Positions 1-9,735 of a DNA stretch of 64,000 nt are shown here, piece after piece; the stretch's first letter is position 1, and the number at the start of each line of letters is the position of its first letter. The notes beneath the pieces were generated by a model that was not told the origin of the DNA, made no database searches, and worked only from the letters and a program-made list of their open reading frames with translations. This DNA is from Metasolibacillus fluoroglycofenilyticus (GTDB lineage: Bacteria > Bacillota > Bacilli > Bacillales_A > Planococcaceae): NCBI RefSeq assembly GCF_003049645.1, contig NZ_PYWK01000001.1:992001-1056000 (forward strand), in the 5' to 3' direction. The translations under genes were made by a program, and so were the position numbers.

Positions 1-75
1 TTGTCTGAAAGAGGGCTAGTGCGCCGCTTCCAGGCAATTTTTTTAATTAATTATACCTCGGTGTAATTGATAAAA
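1..75. repeat. Family A dispersed repeat, right end only (copy A1)
   Basis: Positions 49-70 hold the family A terminal palindrome in a variant form (AATTATACC-TC-GGTGTAATT), in which one pair has become a G-T wobble. The rest of the copy is unclear or lies beyond the window edge. It sits upstream of the DUF2339 gene. Compare the copies near 14.3, 17.6, 18.9, 24.8, 26.6 and 40.1 kb. Confidence 0.55.
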
Positions 76-228
76 GTGGCAAACAAGTAAAACTACCTCA
101 GCTTTTCTTATCCTGAAAATCAATACTTTATACCTAATTAAAGCAATGCAAAATGATTGTAATACCAGATGTCACCATTCTGTACGACTATGCTAAAATA
201 GAAAAAAGGCAAAAGGTAGGTGGGATGG

Positions 229-2325
229 ATGGAGCGAGAGTGGCAAGAAAGGGTGGAAAAGCTAGAGCGGGAAGTACAGCAATTAACAAAGGAACTAGCT
301 GAGCTAAAGCAGCAAAATAGACAGCAGCCTTCTACAATACGCCAGCTAGTGCCACAGTTTGAACGCAATGCTGTAGAGAAGCCAGCGCCTGAAGTGATTA
401 GTGGGCTAGAAACAAAGGCTGTGCAGGAAAAACAGGGGGTAACACCGAAGCCGAAACGTTCCTTTGAGGAAAGAATAACGACTATTTTACCGAAAGTTTT
501 TATGATTATTTTAGTGCTTGGTATATTATGGGGATTAAAATTAGCGAGTGATTTTGGACTTTTATCGGACACTTTGAAAGTATTTGCAGCATATATCGTG
601 TCAATTGCAATTGGCATTTATGCATGGCGCTCTGAAAAGAACAAAGTAACACTTAGCCCAATGCTTGTCGCATTATATGGTGGCTCCTTTATAATCGGGA
701 TTTTAGCGACCGCAGCAGGTGCTATTTTATACGAAATATTCACTTTAACATTTGCACTTATTATTGCTGTACTATACGTTGCATACGGTATTGCGATTAG
801 CTATTTGAAAGGAAGCGAGGCATTATCAAGCTTCGTTGTATTCACATCTTTATTATTACCATATTTATTGGAGTTTATGGATTTTAGTAAGCTATTTATT
901 TTAATTTATGTTGTCCTTATTTTTATGGCAATGCAGCTTGTTATAATGAAGCATAATCAACATATTGCCCTCTATATCGGGATGTTTTTCTCATTGCTTG
1001 CAATACAAATTCTTTGGTTTACACAATTTAAGCAAACGCCGTATTTCGCAATGAGCTATATCGTTGTATTGGCGCTATTTTTAAAGAGCTGGTGGCAGTT
1101 ATTTAAACAGAGTGAGAAGTGGAAGCTTCTGCAGCAAGGCGCGTTGTTTAGTATAAGTAGCTTTACCCTATTACTACTTAACCTCATTATTTTTGATGAG
1201 CCGTATCAAATTATTTATTTATTCATTGTGTTTACCCTCTATGCTTTAATGGCTTTTGTCGTATACAAAAATAATGAGCGTCAAGTTTTCGATATTAGCG
1301 CGACTATCGCAATGCTATTAACATTTAACATCGTACTTACATTTGATTTCGCAGCTGGCTATAGCAGGGTAGCTCTTGTTTTATCTGCCTTTGCAGGCAT
1401 AATGCTAGCGATTCGCTTGCGTGCACCATTAATGAAAGTTACCTATACAGCATTGCTATTTCTGATGGCTTTTGCGTTATACTTCACAACCGATGTTCGA
1501 CCTTTTTGGCATGTAGAAAATATCGCATTGCTTGTTTTAATTATCAGCATTGTTTCAGCTTATATTTATGCGAAAATGCCGAAGGAAGAGCCAACGCACT
1601 TTGAACAATTGATAGAAAAATATTATATAATTGATAGCATTGCAGCAGCTATTGTACTGTTTTTAATGCTTTATATGACGAAACTGGACTATGCTTATAT
1701 TTCAACAGCACAGTACATTCCGTATATCGTCTTTAGTGTAACTGCTATTTCTATGCTTATAGCTTTCATTGTGAATCACCGCTGGATAGGCAATTTCGTA
1801 CCAATTATTTTAATTGTTTGCTATTTAACGCAAGGCATTATATTGCTATCAACAGGGCTCGTAGATGATACGCAGATTTTCTTGCAGCTTGTAACGCGCG
1901 GCATCTTTATTTTAACACTGCTCGCACTACTTGCAGATTTATATGAAGAAGGACGCATTTATCAAAAATGGCAAAAGTTCATTGAAAAGTATATTGAAAT
2001 ATACATGATTTCTGGTATTTTCATCATCACACTTTATTTCATCAACCTTATTTCTTATTTAGAAATGATTGATGGATTCACGTGGGGTATTGCAATTATG
2101 CTAAAAACACTAACACTCTTCACTATCGCAAGCCTCACAATCATTATTGGCCGAAGGAAACAATGGAAAAAGGTTGCGGCAGCAGGCTTCATCCTATTGC
2201 TCATTGCGATATTAAAGCTTATTTTCTTCGACTTAGCAACATTAAATCTACTAATTCGTGCAATTCTCTTTATCGTCGTTGGTGCAGCAGGAATGCTGTT
2301 GTCGGGGAGATTGTTGAGGAAATAA
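229..2325 (+). CDS. DUF2339 family polytopic membrane protein
   Basis: Protein of 698 residues. Residues 1-30 are a charged heptad-like region (repeated E/K/Q with spaced leucines), probably a short coiled coil, followed by a proline-rich linker. From about residue 88 onward it is an almost continuous series of hydrophobic segments, roughly twenty membrane helices, which is the build of the DUF2339 family. No enzymatic motif is visible and the family has no firm function. The start is taken as ATG 229 because AGGTAGGTGGG lies just before it; an in-frame GTG at 220 would add three residues and overlap that site. It is a single gene, followed by a terminator-like hairpin and the convergent pilin genes. 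Confidence 0.8.
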   Translation: MEREWQERVEKLEREVQQLTKELAELKQQNRQQPSTIRQLVPQFERNAVEKPAPEVISGLETKAVQEKQGVTPKPKRSFEERITTILPKVFMIILVLGILWGLKLASDFGLLSDTLKVFAAYIVSIAIGIYAWRSEKNKVTLSPMLVALYGGSFIIGILATAAGAILYEIFTLTFALIIAVLYVAYGIAISYLKGSEALSSFVVFTSLLLPYLLEFMDFSKLFILIYVVLIFMAMQLVIMKHNQHIALYIGMFFSLLAIQILWFTQFKQTPYFAMSYIVVLALFLKSWWQLFKQSEKWKLLQQGALFSISSFTLLLLNLIIFDEPYQIIYLFIVFTLYALMAFVVYKNNERQVFDISATIAMLLTFNIVLTFDFAAGYSRVALVLSAFAGIMLAIRLRAPLMKVTYTALLFLMAFALYFTTDVRPFWHVENIALLVLIISIVSAYIYAKMPKEEPTHFEQLIEKYYIIDSIAAAIVLFLMLYMTKLDYAYISTAQYIPYIVFSVTAISMLIAFIVNHRWIGNFVPIILIVCYLTQGIILLSTGLVDDTQIFLQLVTRGIFILTLLALLADLYEEGRIYQKWQKFIEKYIEIYMISGIFIITLYFINLISYLEMIDGFTWGIAIMLKTLTLFTIASLTIIIGRRKQWKKVAAAGFILLLIAILKLIFFDLATLNLLIRAILFIVVGAAGMLLSGRLLRK

Positions 2326-2434
2326 GGGGGAGAGATTATACTATGTTTCCTACAGCCTCAGCTGTTTACAAATATGGGAGCCTTCTTGTAATGGATTATA
2401 GGCTTGTACTATCAAATTAAATTTAGCGATTAAA

Positions 2435-2484
2435 TAAAAAAGCACAAGAAATCAATATTTCAATATTAATTTCTTGTGTTTTTA
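2435..2484. terminator. Bidirectional intrinsic terminator
   Basis: CACAAGAAAT (2443-2452) pairs with ATTTCTTGTG (2469-2478). An A-run precedes the stem and a T-run follows it, so it can serve both the DUF2339 gene and the convergent pilin-like operon. Confidence 0.75.
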
Positions 2485-2526
2485 CAATATAATGAATTTA
2501 GCTCTACCTTATAAACTTGTGTAGTA

Positions 2527-4194
2527 TTAGTTTTCTGTCATAGAGCCTTCCTCAAGAGGTAATCTTTCTCCGTCGGGATTAGGTAAGTCCTCGAATTCAT
2601 CAGATGGACCAACGCCTGGTGGAAGAGGAGGGAGATTTGAACCTTTATAAATTCTGCCATTACCAGTGAAATTAATGGAGTCAGCCACCACTGTTCCTTT
2701 AATTGAAGCACTTCCATCTATAATTAAATTAGCATTCGGTGCTATTACATGCTGTCCGGTTGTCGGGGTGCTACCTGAAAAAGTTATATTTCTACCTCCG
2801 GAAATAATATTACCAAAAACTTTAGAGCCACTGCCTAAAGACATATCGGCTGTGTAATTGATTAAAGAAGCATAAAACGGAGTTGCACCGTTTAAAATAA
2901 ATTTATCTGTACCTATATAATTAAAATCCACTTTTGAAGGATTTTTAGTATTGGCATTAAAGCCAGTAGTAGAATTAAGAGCAGTAAATTTTTTTACATA
3001 TAAATTTAATTTACCATTACCTATTACGTTTATCGTTCCGTAGTTCATATCAAAATCATCTACTAATAAATTGACATCATTATCACCAACATCAATAGTA
3101 ATAGTCCGATTCGAATAAATTTTAATTGCTTTTAAGTAGGTATCCTCAGTTATTTTAAAGGTTACATTATCTCTTAACCATCCATATGGTTGAGAATCCT
3201 GTGTGGATAAGATACCGTTAGCTACTAGGTCAATATTGTTGTTATTTTTTACTACTGTATATTTCTGTAATGGCGTAATTTTAGATAGGTCTGTTGCTCT
3301 ATCGCTTATACCATCTAAAAAAGCAGATGACAAAAAACTTTTCGGATCAATGGCAAGAGGTGGTGCTATATTTTTGGGATAGAACCATGCATTTGTTTGG
3401 GCTTGGCTTACAGGAATAATTGATTGTTTTGTACTATCCATATTAACATTTCCAGCTGCTGAACCATTTTCAGTAAGAATTTTTCCAGAATAATTGTTAA
3501 AGATAATATTTCCATTTTTTAATGCAGTATCTCCATGAATCTCTCCACTACTATTAAATACAATATCACCAGATGTTAAAACGGTATGATTTTCCCAACC
3601 ACCAGGAATAGGAGAAGGGGGAAGTGGATTATTAGTTTCTTCCTTATCTTCGTCTCCATCCTCAAAACTTGCATATAATGAGGGTCTAAGTCGAATTTCC
3701 TGATCAACTATACGTTCTTTTGCACCATTAATTGAGCCAGTGGAAATGATTTTCACCTTAAATTCTGTACTAGAAGGTTGTAATTCAATAAATGCAACTT
3801 TTCCTGATGATATAGTAAATGATATATCGGAAAAATCTGCCTCATCAAATCTATTTTTTAAATATATTAAGTATTGATCCATAGCTAATTGCTTTGTTAA
3901 TTTCGGTAATTTTTCAGTTTTACGTCTAGTATTTTCAGCTTCAATCCATAGAGTAATATCATTGATTGCTAAATCTTCAATTGTTCTTAATTTTAATTTA
4001 ACTTCTTCTTTTGCTAAATTAATACCAGCCTCTGCAATATAAAACACAGCTTGGTCTGTGCGCTCGTAGTCCACTTGTTTTAGACTATTCGAAGATACAC
4101 TTAATAATGAGACACCTAAAATTGAAATGATAACGATTAAAAATAGCGCAATTACTAGGGCGGAGCCGCGTTGATTATTTAGTTGCTTATTCAT
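2527..4194 (-). CDS. PilX-like pilus-tip protein with polymer-like beta-rich C-terminus
   Basis: Protein of 555 residues. Residues 11-34 form one hydrophobic helix preceded by NQRG, matching the PilX N-terminal domain of type IV pilus minor components rather than a classical E5 prepilin. After a helical region comes a long passenger (about residues 205-520) with repeating short V/I/G/N motifs (for example GDIVFNSSGEIHGD, NANLIIDGSASIKG). This suggests a right-handed beta-helix resembling bactofilin or DUF7305-type domains. The tail is proline/acid rich. Its ATG overlaps the TGA of the upstream minor pilin (ATGA), so the two are translationally coupled. Likely role, by inference: minor tip subunit or surface adhesin of the pilus built by the divergent operon. 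Confidence 0.7.
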   Translation of the reverse strand: MNKQLNNQRGSALVIALFLIVIISILGVSLLSVSSNSLKQVDYERTDQAVFYIAEAGINLAKEEVKLKLRTIEDLAINDITLWIEAENTRRKTEKLPKLTKQLAMDQYLIYLKNRFDEADFSDISFTISSGKVAFIELQPSSTEFKVKIISTGSINGAKERIVDQEIRLRPSLYASFEDGDEDKEETNNPLPPSPIPGGWENHTVLTSGDIVFNSSGEIHGDTALKNGNIIFNNYSGKILTENGSAAGNVNMDSTKQSIIPVSQAQTNAWFYPKNIAPPLAIDPKSFLSSAFLDGISDRATDLSKITPLQKYTVVKNNNNIDLVANGILSTQDSQPYGWLRDNVTFKITEDTYLKAIKIYSNRTITIDVGDNDVNLLVDDFDMNYGTINVIGNGKLNLYVKKFTALNSTTGFNANTKNPSKVDFNYIGTDKFILNGATPFYASLINYTADMSLGSGSKVFGNIISGGRNITFSGSTPTTGQHVIAPNANLIIDGSASIKGTVVADSINFTGNGRIYKGSNLPPLPPGVGPSDEFEDLPNPDGERLPLEEGSMTEN

Positions 4195-4643
4195 TTTGTC
4201 CCCCTCCTAATTGTGATTTCGGCGGTAGCAGTTTGCCCATCCTCACTTTTAATTATGATAGAGCCTGTGCTACTAATATCGAAACTATCTACGTTGAGTG
4301 CGACTATCTCTTGACCTATTGACGAGCTTCTTATAATTTGATTATTTTCTAGTTTATAAGTTGCAATTTCCGTATTGTTTAATAAGGTGAATTTATACAA
4401 AATCGTTTCGGGTGTTGTCGTATCATCTATTATAAAATCTTCACTTCTTCTAAAATCCTTCGTAATCATTTTTAAAGCATAAGAAAGCTCCTTAATATCA
4501 CGATTATGTGTGCCCTGCTCTATTTGCTGCTTTGTAGCAGAGGTAACGAGGCTAATACTTAGCATCGACACGATAGCAAGGATAACAATGACAGCTAACA
4601 CCTCAAACAATGTAAAGCCTTTACTATTTCGGAGTAGACGCAT
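4191..4643 (-). CDS. Type IV prepilin-like minor pilin
   Basis: Protein of 150 residues with a class III signal: short basic leader MRLLRNSKG, then FTLFE with Glu at +5, then a hydrophobic stretch to about residue 32. The prepilin peptidase should cut after Gly9. The remainder is a small beta-rich globular domain with no recognised catalytic residues. It is the middle gene of three leftward pilin-like genes: the upstream gene ends one base before this start, and the downstream PilX-like gene overlaps its stop. GGAGGGA precedes ATG 4643. Its size and place fit a PilW/GspJ-type minor pilin, but the exact class is not resolved. Confidence 0.8.
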   Translation of the reverse strand: MRLLRNSKGFTLFEVLAVIVILAIVSMLSISLVTSATKQQIEQGTHNRDIKELSYALKMITKDFRRSEDFIIDDTTTPETILYKFTLLNNTEIATYKLENNQIIRSSSIGQEIVALNVDSFDISSTGSIIIKSEDGQTATAEITIRRGTK

Positions 4644-4644
4644 A

Positions 4645-5115
4645 TTAGTTTCTCCCTCCTAGTCCTAGTATATAAACATTTTCCATTGTTGCTTTACTAT
4701 TTGTGTTGTTTTCAACAACTTCAAGGTGAACATAGACAGCGTTTTTATAAGTGGAGTCTTCCTCAAATGTCTGTAATGTTAAATAATAAGTAAATTTCCC
4801 TTCTTCACGAGGTGAATAGGCATATATTTCATCAAGCTCGGGTAAAGAAGATATAGTTGCTCCAGGTTCTTCGCTTAACATGTAGCCTGTTGCAAGGCTT
4901 TCATAGGAGCTAGCACTACGACTGGCATTATAAATTTTCTCCATTTCTATTTGTGCTACATAGGTAGCATCCATAATATCGTTTGATTTATGAGTCGTTT
5001 TATTTGATTGAATAAGCAATGCAAAAAAGGAGATTAACACAATGCCTATTATTAAAAGAGCAGCAACAACTTCAATTAAAGACATGCCGTTGTTATTTTT
5101 TAGGTATTTTGTCAA
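4645..5115 (-). CDS. Type IV prepilin-like minor pilin, PilV/GspI type
   Basis: Protein of 156 residues beginning with the leader MTKYLKNNNG and then MSLIE (Glu at +5) and a hydrophobic helix to about residue 34, the signature cut and N-methylated by prepilin peptidase. The start codon is TTG at 5115, with a strong GGAGGAGA site a few bases upstream. It is the first gene of the leftward minor-pilin operon, facing the main pilus assembly operon across an AT-rich gap. The 'MSLIEVVAALLIIGIV' segment is typical of PilV/GspI minor pilins, which help prime pilus assembly. The subtype is inferred from sequence flavour and gene order. Confidence 0.8.
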   Translation of the reverse strand: MTKYLKNNNGMSLIEVVAALLIIGIVLISFFALLIQSNKTTHKSNDIMDATYVAQIEMEKIYNASRSASSYESLATGYMLSEEPGATISSLPELDEIYAYSPREEGKFTYYLTLQTFEEDSTYKNAVYVHLEVVENNTNSKATMENVYILGLGGRN

Positions 5116-5667
5116 AAGGCTCTCCTCCTTTTAAAATGATTTCATCATTTAGTTAGTGGTAGTAAAAAAGATATGCTTAAAAGATATAAATTTTGATTTT
5201 CATAGTTATTAATGTTTGGTGTTATGTTGGGAAATAATTATTATAATTTTTTAGTGAATCAAAATAACTAGTAAAATAAAGAGGTATTCAAAAGTAAATT
5301 GTAAATTATCTTTAATGCTATAAGTCTATATTATAGTTTAGCAAAAAAAAACGTTTGAAAATAAATAACTTTTAATTTCATTTATATATATGATGAAAAA
5401 AAGCTTAAAATTAGGTTAAACGTAATGTGAAAAAGTTAGAAGAATGATTCGAAAAGAACCCTCATTAGGTATATTTTCGTCTTTTTAATAGAAAAGTGAA
5501 GTGTTAATATTATTTTTTTGAAAAAAATAATGTAAAAGTCATGAAAAGTATTTTAATTTATTGAAAATAGGTCGAATAGTATATACAAAGGGGCTATTAC
5601 TAGTGTATTCTAAAGGCAATAGATGGTAGGAGAAAATTGACTTTGAAAAATAAGTGAGGTGTTATGT
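5116..5667. promoter_or_regulatory. AT-rich divergent control region of the pilus locus
   Basis: About 550 bp without a gene, between the leftward minor pilins and the rightward assembly operon. It is very AT-rich. ATTATTTTTTT (5509-5519) faces AAAAAAATAAT (5521-5531), an 11-bp inverted repeat with a 1-nt centre. I could not define a convincing sigma-A promoter and saw no c-di-GMP riboswitch core. Both promoters of the locus must lie here, but their positions are unknown. Confidence 0.4.
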
Positions 5668-6990
5668 GTGAGGATTAGTTTAAAAGTATGCCTTCTCGTG
5701 ACTTCGGTAGTACTTCTTATCTATATGATTTATCCTACTAATTTATCCTACGCTGATTCAAATAGTGGACAATCCACAATCGGTGGAATAGTAGTAGATG
5801 ATTTGAAAACGGATGATATTAGAGAAAAGGTGCAGGAAGCGGTCAATCAATGGACGAGTGAGCCGATTATCGTGTCGGGTGCTGGTACAACGCTTAGCTT
5901 CAATGCGGCAGCCATTCATTTTGATGTTGAAAGCACAATTGTCACATACGAGCAAATGACGAAAAAATCGTGGTTTTCATTTTGGAAGCCAAAGCGCATC
6001 GTACAGCTACCGCTACAAATTACGGTAAATGAAGCGTTGATGGCAGAAATTGAAAAAGTGAAAGTTTGGGAAGCTGATTCTACCTATCATAAGGTATTGG
6101 CACAGGCCACTAATTTGGCCTCTCATGAAATAGAAGCGGACGTTAAAAATTTAAACGCATATGACATTGAGCGTATCGCATTAGAAATTCAACCAATTCC
6201 AGAAGCGGCGGCGGGTCTATCTGATTTAGTACAAGCAATAAATGAGCAGCTGGTTATACCAGGACAACCCTTTTCTTTAGTGGAAGCATTAGGAGAAGAG
6301 AAAGACCGTGCTAATGGTGAAGCGTTAAATTTCATTGCATCGATGCTTTATAGCATTGCGTTAAAAACGAATAGTGAGATTTATGAAAGAGCATCCCAAA
6401 ATAGCATACCCTCCTATTTGGAACCGGGCATAGAGGCGGCTATAACACGTAACGGTTCAAAGGATTTGAAATTTTTAAATACAACGGATTATGCAATAGA
6501 GTTAAAAATGACGCTTGAAGGCGACAATTTAAAAGCAGAGGCTTACGGTCCTAAAAATAGTCAAAATGTTGGTGTGCAAGTAACGAGAGATTACGAAATT
6601 TCTCCACGTGTTATTACACGCTATTCCAAAAATTTACCTGTAGGACAGGAGCAGCTTATCGAGGAAGGACGAGCAGGCTTGCGTGTTTCCGTAATGCGCT
6701 ATAGCGCGGATGAGCCAGAGGGGGAGCTTATTAGTAAAGATTATTATGCACCAGCACATCGCGTTATTTTAAAGTCGACAAAGCAGCCGGAAGCTACATC
6801 AACTTCGGTGGACTATTCAGAGCAGAGCCCGGGGCAATCTTTGAGAGAAAAGCCGAAGCTTGATTTGAATGGCGATGGTTTAGCTGACTATGATAATGGG
6901 ATAGGGCAACTCCCCACATTGCCACAGGATGAAAAGGATTTACCAGCAGGTAGCTATTACGATAAAGGAGGCAATTTAGTTACGCCTTAG
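5668..6990 (+). CDS. VanW-like exported protein, first gene of the pilus assembly operon
   Basis: Protein of 440 residues with an N-terminal signal or anchor (residues 1-27, ending near SYADS). The second half carries a VanW-like domain: stretches such as IPGQPFSLVEALGE, YASLxPGIEAAI-like and FLNTTDYAIELKM match the VanW/YoaR family, whose biochemical role is unknown. Near the C-terminus DLNGDGLADYD looks like a calcium-binding DxDG loop. The start is GTG 5668 after AAGTGAGGTG; GTG 5659 would add three residues and overlap that site. It ends 18 bp before pilB, so co-transcription is likely. Family assignment is fairly sure. A role in anchoring the pilus in the cell wall is inference from position only. 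Confidence 0.7.
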   Translation: MRISLKVCLLVTSVVLLIYMIYPTNLSYADSNSGQSTIGGIVVDDLKTDDIREKVQEAVNQWTSEPIIVSGAGTTLSFNAAAIHFDVESTIVTYEQMTKKSWFSFWKPKRIVQLPLQITVNEALMAEIEKVKVWEADSTYHKVLAQATNLASHEIEADVKNLNAYDIERIALEIQPIPEAAAGLSDLVQAINEQLVIPGQPFSLVEALGEEKDRANGEALNFIASMLYSIALKTNSEIYERASQNSIPSYLEPGIEAAITRNGSKDLKFLNTTDYAIELKMTLEGDNLKAEAYGPKNSQNVGVQVTRDYEISPRVITRYSKNLPVGQEQLIEEGRAGLRVSVMRYSADEPEGELISKDYYAPAHRVILKSTKQPEATSTSVDYSEQSPGQSLREKPKLDLNGDGLADYDNGIGQLPTLPQDEKDLPAGSYYDKGGNLVTP

Positions 6991-7008
6991 AGGGAGGAAG
7001 AGTATAGC

Positions 7009-8679
7009 GTGAAGGGAACAGCTAGAAAACGTCTTGGAGATTTACTTGTCGAAGCAGGGGTTATTACAGATGAACAATTGAATCATGCACTCGAAACGAA
7101 AAATCGTGATGAGAAGCTTGGCGACTTCCTTATTAAAGAAAACTTTTTGACAGAGCAGCAATTAATTGAAGTGCTTGAATTTCAATTAGGTATTCCGCAT
7201 ATTCATCTAAATCAGTATGCTATAGAGCCGGAATTAATCAAGCTTGTGCCTGCTGAATTAGCAAAGCGCGCGAGCATTATGCCAATTCGACGTGATAAAA
7301 ATAAATTGTTTATCGCGATGGCAGACCCGATGGATTATTTTGCAATCGAAGAAGTGCGCATGGCGACAGGCTGTCAAATTGAAGTGAGTATTGCCGCAAA
7401 AGACGATTTGTATCGCACAATTACAAAATATTATGATTTGCAGGAGTCGATGGAAGCAGCATTATCTGACTTAGGAGATGCAGCGACACGCGCGGAGGCG
7501 CAGCAGGAAATTACAGATGATGATTCGCCTATCGTACGTCTTGTTAACCAAATCATTGCTAACGGTGTTGCACAGCGCGCCTCAGATATTCATTTTGACC
7601 CACATGAAACGGAATTTCGCGTGCGCTATCGTGTAGACGGCGTATTACGGACAGAGCGCTCTTTACCAAAGCATATGCAAAATATTATTACTGCTCGTAT
7701 TAAAATCATGGGCAACTTAAATATTACAGAAAACCGTATACCGCAGGATGGTCGCATTAAAATTCAAGTGAATTTTAAGCCCGTTGATATTCGTTTATCA
7801 ACGCTTCCGGGAATTTACGGTGAAAAAATCGTGATGCGTTTGCTTGATTTAAGCAATGCACCAACTGATATTGACCAAATTGGTTTTACTGAGCAAAACG
7901 AAGCGCTTTTCCGCTCAATGATACAACGTCCAAATGGTATTGTTTTAATTACTGGTCCTACAGGTTCAGGAAAATCCAGCACATTATATGCGGCTCTTTC
8001 TAATTTGAATGATGAGGCAGTCAATATTATTACAGTGGAAGACCCAGTGGAATATCAGCTTGCAGGTATTAACCAAGTGCAAGTGAAAGAGGAAGTAGGA
8101 CTCACTTTTGCAACAAGTCTTCGTTCGATTTTACGTCAAGACCCCGATATCGTGATGATTGGGGAAATACGAGATTTTGAAACAGCACAAATTGCGGTAC
8201 GTGCTTCTTTAACAGGTCACTTGGTGCTTAGCACATTGCACACAAATAGCGCAGTTGAGTCTATTTCACGCTTGAAGGATATGGGGATTGAGCCGTTTTT
8301 AATTTCTTCCTCATTAGTTGGTGTGATGGCACAGCGTTTAGTGCGCAGAGTGTGTCGTGATTGCAAGCAGACGGTTGAAGCAACAGCGCGTGAAAAAGCC
8401 ATTTTTGCAGAAAACGGTTTAACTGTAGCAACAGTTGCACGTGGACGCGGCTGCCCATCTTGTAGCAATACAGGCTACAGGGGGCGTATGGCGATTCATG
8501 AGCTACTTTTAGTAGACCGTCAACTAAAGGAACATATTTTAAACAGTCAAAATGTAAGTGTCATAGCAAATTATATGAAGGAAAAGGGCTATAACACATT
8601 GCTGAAGGACGGCTTACTAAAGGTGCTGGAAGGTGTAACAACAACTGAGGAAGTGCTACGAGTAGCAACTGTAGAGTAG
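7009..8679 (+). CDS. pilB: Type IV pilus assembly ATPase PilB
   Basis: Protein of 556 residues, the cytoplasmic motor that hydrolyses ATP to drive pilin polymerisation. An N-terminal MshEN/T2SSE_N-type domain occupies about residues 1-150. The ATPase core has Walker A GPTGSGKSS at about 316, Walker B DPDIVMIGEIRD, and the His box STLHTNSA. A zinc-type tetracysteine site is present (VCRDC and CPSC), as in PilB/GspE and unlike PilT. The GTG start at 7009 follows AGGGAGG. It is full length for the family and followed 12 bp later by pilT. Confidence 0.95.
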   Translation: MKGTARKRLGDLLVEAGVITDEQLNHALETKNRDEKLGDFLIKENFLTEQQLIEVLEFQLGIPHIHLNQYAIEPELIKLVPAELAKRASIMPIRRDKNKLFIAMADPMDYFAIEEVRMATGCQIEVSIAAKDDLYRTITKYYDLQESMEAALSDLGDAATRAEAQQEITDDDSPIVRLVNQIIANGVAQRASDIHFDPHETEFRVRYRVDGVLRTERSLPKHMQNIITARIKIMGNLNITENRIPQDGRIKIQVNFKPVDIRLSTLPGIYGEKIVMRLLDLSNAPTDIDQIGFTEQNEALFRSMIQRPNGIVLITGPTGSGKSSTLYAALSNLNDEAVNIITVEDPVEYQLAGINQVQVKEEVGLTFATSLRSILRQDPDIVMIGEIRDFETAQIAVRASLTGHLVLSTLHTNSAVESISRLKDMGIEPFLISSSLVGVMAQRLVRRVCRDCKQTVEATAREKAIFAENGLTVATVARGRGCPSCSNTGYRGRMAIHELLLVDRQLKEHILNSQNVSVIANYMKEKGYNTLLKDGLLKVLEGVTTTEEVLRVATVE

Positions 8680-8691
8680 GGGAGTGAGACG

Positions 8692-9735
8692 ATGACACAC
8701 TCAATTCGAGAATTATTAATGCATGCTTATGAGCAAAAGGCATCCGATTTACATTTAACTGTCGGTATTCCACCAATGTATCGTATTGACGGCAAGCTAG
8801 CTCCTTACGGTAATGACATGATTACACATGAGCAATTAAATACGATGGTTCAGGAACTAATTCCAAACCATAAGGCGCAGGAATATAAGGATAAGGGGGA
8901 AACGGATTTTAATTATTCGTTAGAAAGCCTCTGCCGATTTCGTGTGAATGCATATCATCAACGCAATACAAGTGCTGTTGCAGCTCGTTTAATTTCAAGT
9001 GAAATCCCAACAATCGACTCTTTAAATATGCCGAGTGTACTGTTCGATTTGGCGGACAAGCCTCAAGGTTTGATTTTAGTAACAGGTCCTACAGGCTCCG
9101 GGAAATCAACAACTTTAGCAGCAATGATTGACTATATTAATACGAACAAAGCGAAGCATATTATTACGCTTGAAGACCCGATTGAGTATTTGCATACACA
9201 TAAAAAATCAGTCGTCAATCAACGCGAAGTCGGTGTGGATACGGAAAGCTTTGCAAACGGCTTGCGTGCATCATTACGTCAAGACCCTGATATTATTTTA
9301 GTCGGGGAGATGCGTGACTTAGAAACGATTTCGACTGCTATTACAGCGGCAGAAACTGGGCATCTCGTTTTTGGTACATTGCATACATCAAGTGCTCCAA
9401 CGACGATTGACCGCATTATTGACGTATTTCCACCGCATCAGCAGGGACAAATACGCATTCAGCTAGCTAATGTTTTGCAAGGTATTATTTCCCAACGCCT
9501 ATTTGTGCGCAAAGGTAAAAAGGGGCGTGTGGCAGCAACGGAAATACTTGTTGCAATTCCCGCTGTGACAAATTTAATTCGCAATGAGAAAATTCATCAA
9601 ATTCCAAGTGTGATGCAAACGAATCGAGCACTTGGCATGCATACGCTGGAAACGTCAATCCAAGGGCTTGTGTCCGCTGGGCAAATTGCGTTGGAGGATG
9701 CGCGTCCATTTATGAATGTAGGTGAATACATTTGA
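8692..9735 (+). CDS. pilT: Type IV pilus retraction ATPase PilT
   Basis: Protein of 347 residues, the usual PilT size, the motor that depolymerises pili and powers twitching. Walker A GPTGSGKST lies at about residue 131, Walker B DPDIILVGEMRD at about 197, the His box GTLHTSSA follows, and the C-terminal retraction motif region reads TNLIRNEKIHQIPS (AIRNLIRE-like). There is no zinc tetracysteine site, which separates it from PilB. The stop overlaps the TTG start of pilC by four bases, so the two are translationally coupled. A dedicated PilT predicts dynamic, retractable pili rather than a pseudopilus only. Confidence 0.95.
   Translation: MTHSIRELLMHAYEQKASDLHLTVGIPPMYRIDGKLAPYGNDMITHEQLNTMVQELIPNHKAQEYKDKGETDFNYSLESLCRFRVNAYHQRNTSAVAARLISSEIPTIDSLNMPSVLFDLADKPQGLILVTGPTGSGKSTTLAAMIDYINTNKAKHIITLEDPIEYLHTHKKSVVNQREVGVDTESFANGLRASLRQDPDIILVGEMRDLETISTAITAAETGHLVFGTLHTSSAPTTIDRIIDVFPPHQQGQIRIQLANVLQGIISQRLFVRKGKKGRVAATEILVAIPAVTNLIRNEKIHQIPSVMQTNRALGMHTLETSIQGLVSAGQIALEDARPFMNVGEYI

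Noticed and set aside
2082..2420. 112-residue open frame at the end of the DUF2339 gene
   Set aside because: It lies in another frame of the membrane-protein gene, has no ribosome site and unnatural composition; the second half runs through intergenic DNA.
5340..5365. cre-like AAACGTTTGAAAA before the pilus operon
   Set aside because: It lacks the fixed TG...CA frame of the cre consensus on either strand.
5116..5667. Possible c-di-GMP riboswitch before the pilus operon
   Set aside because: Such riboswitches control pili in clostridia, so I looked for the conserved core, but none of its sequence blocks is present in this AT-rich gap.
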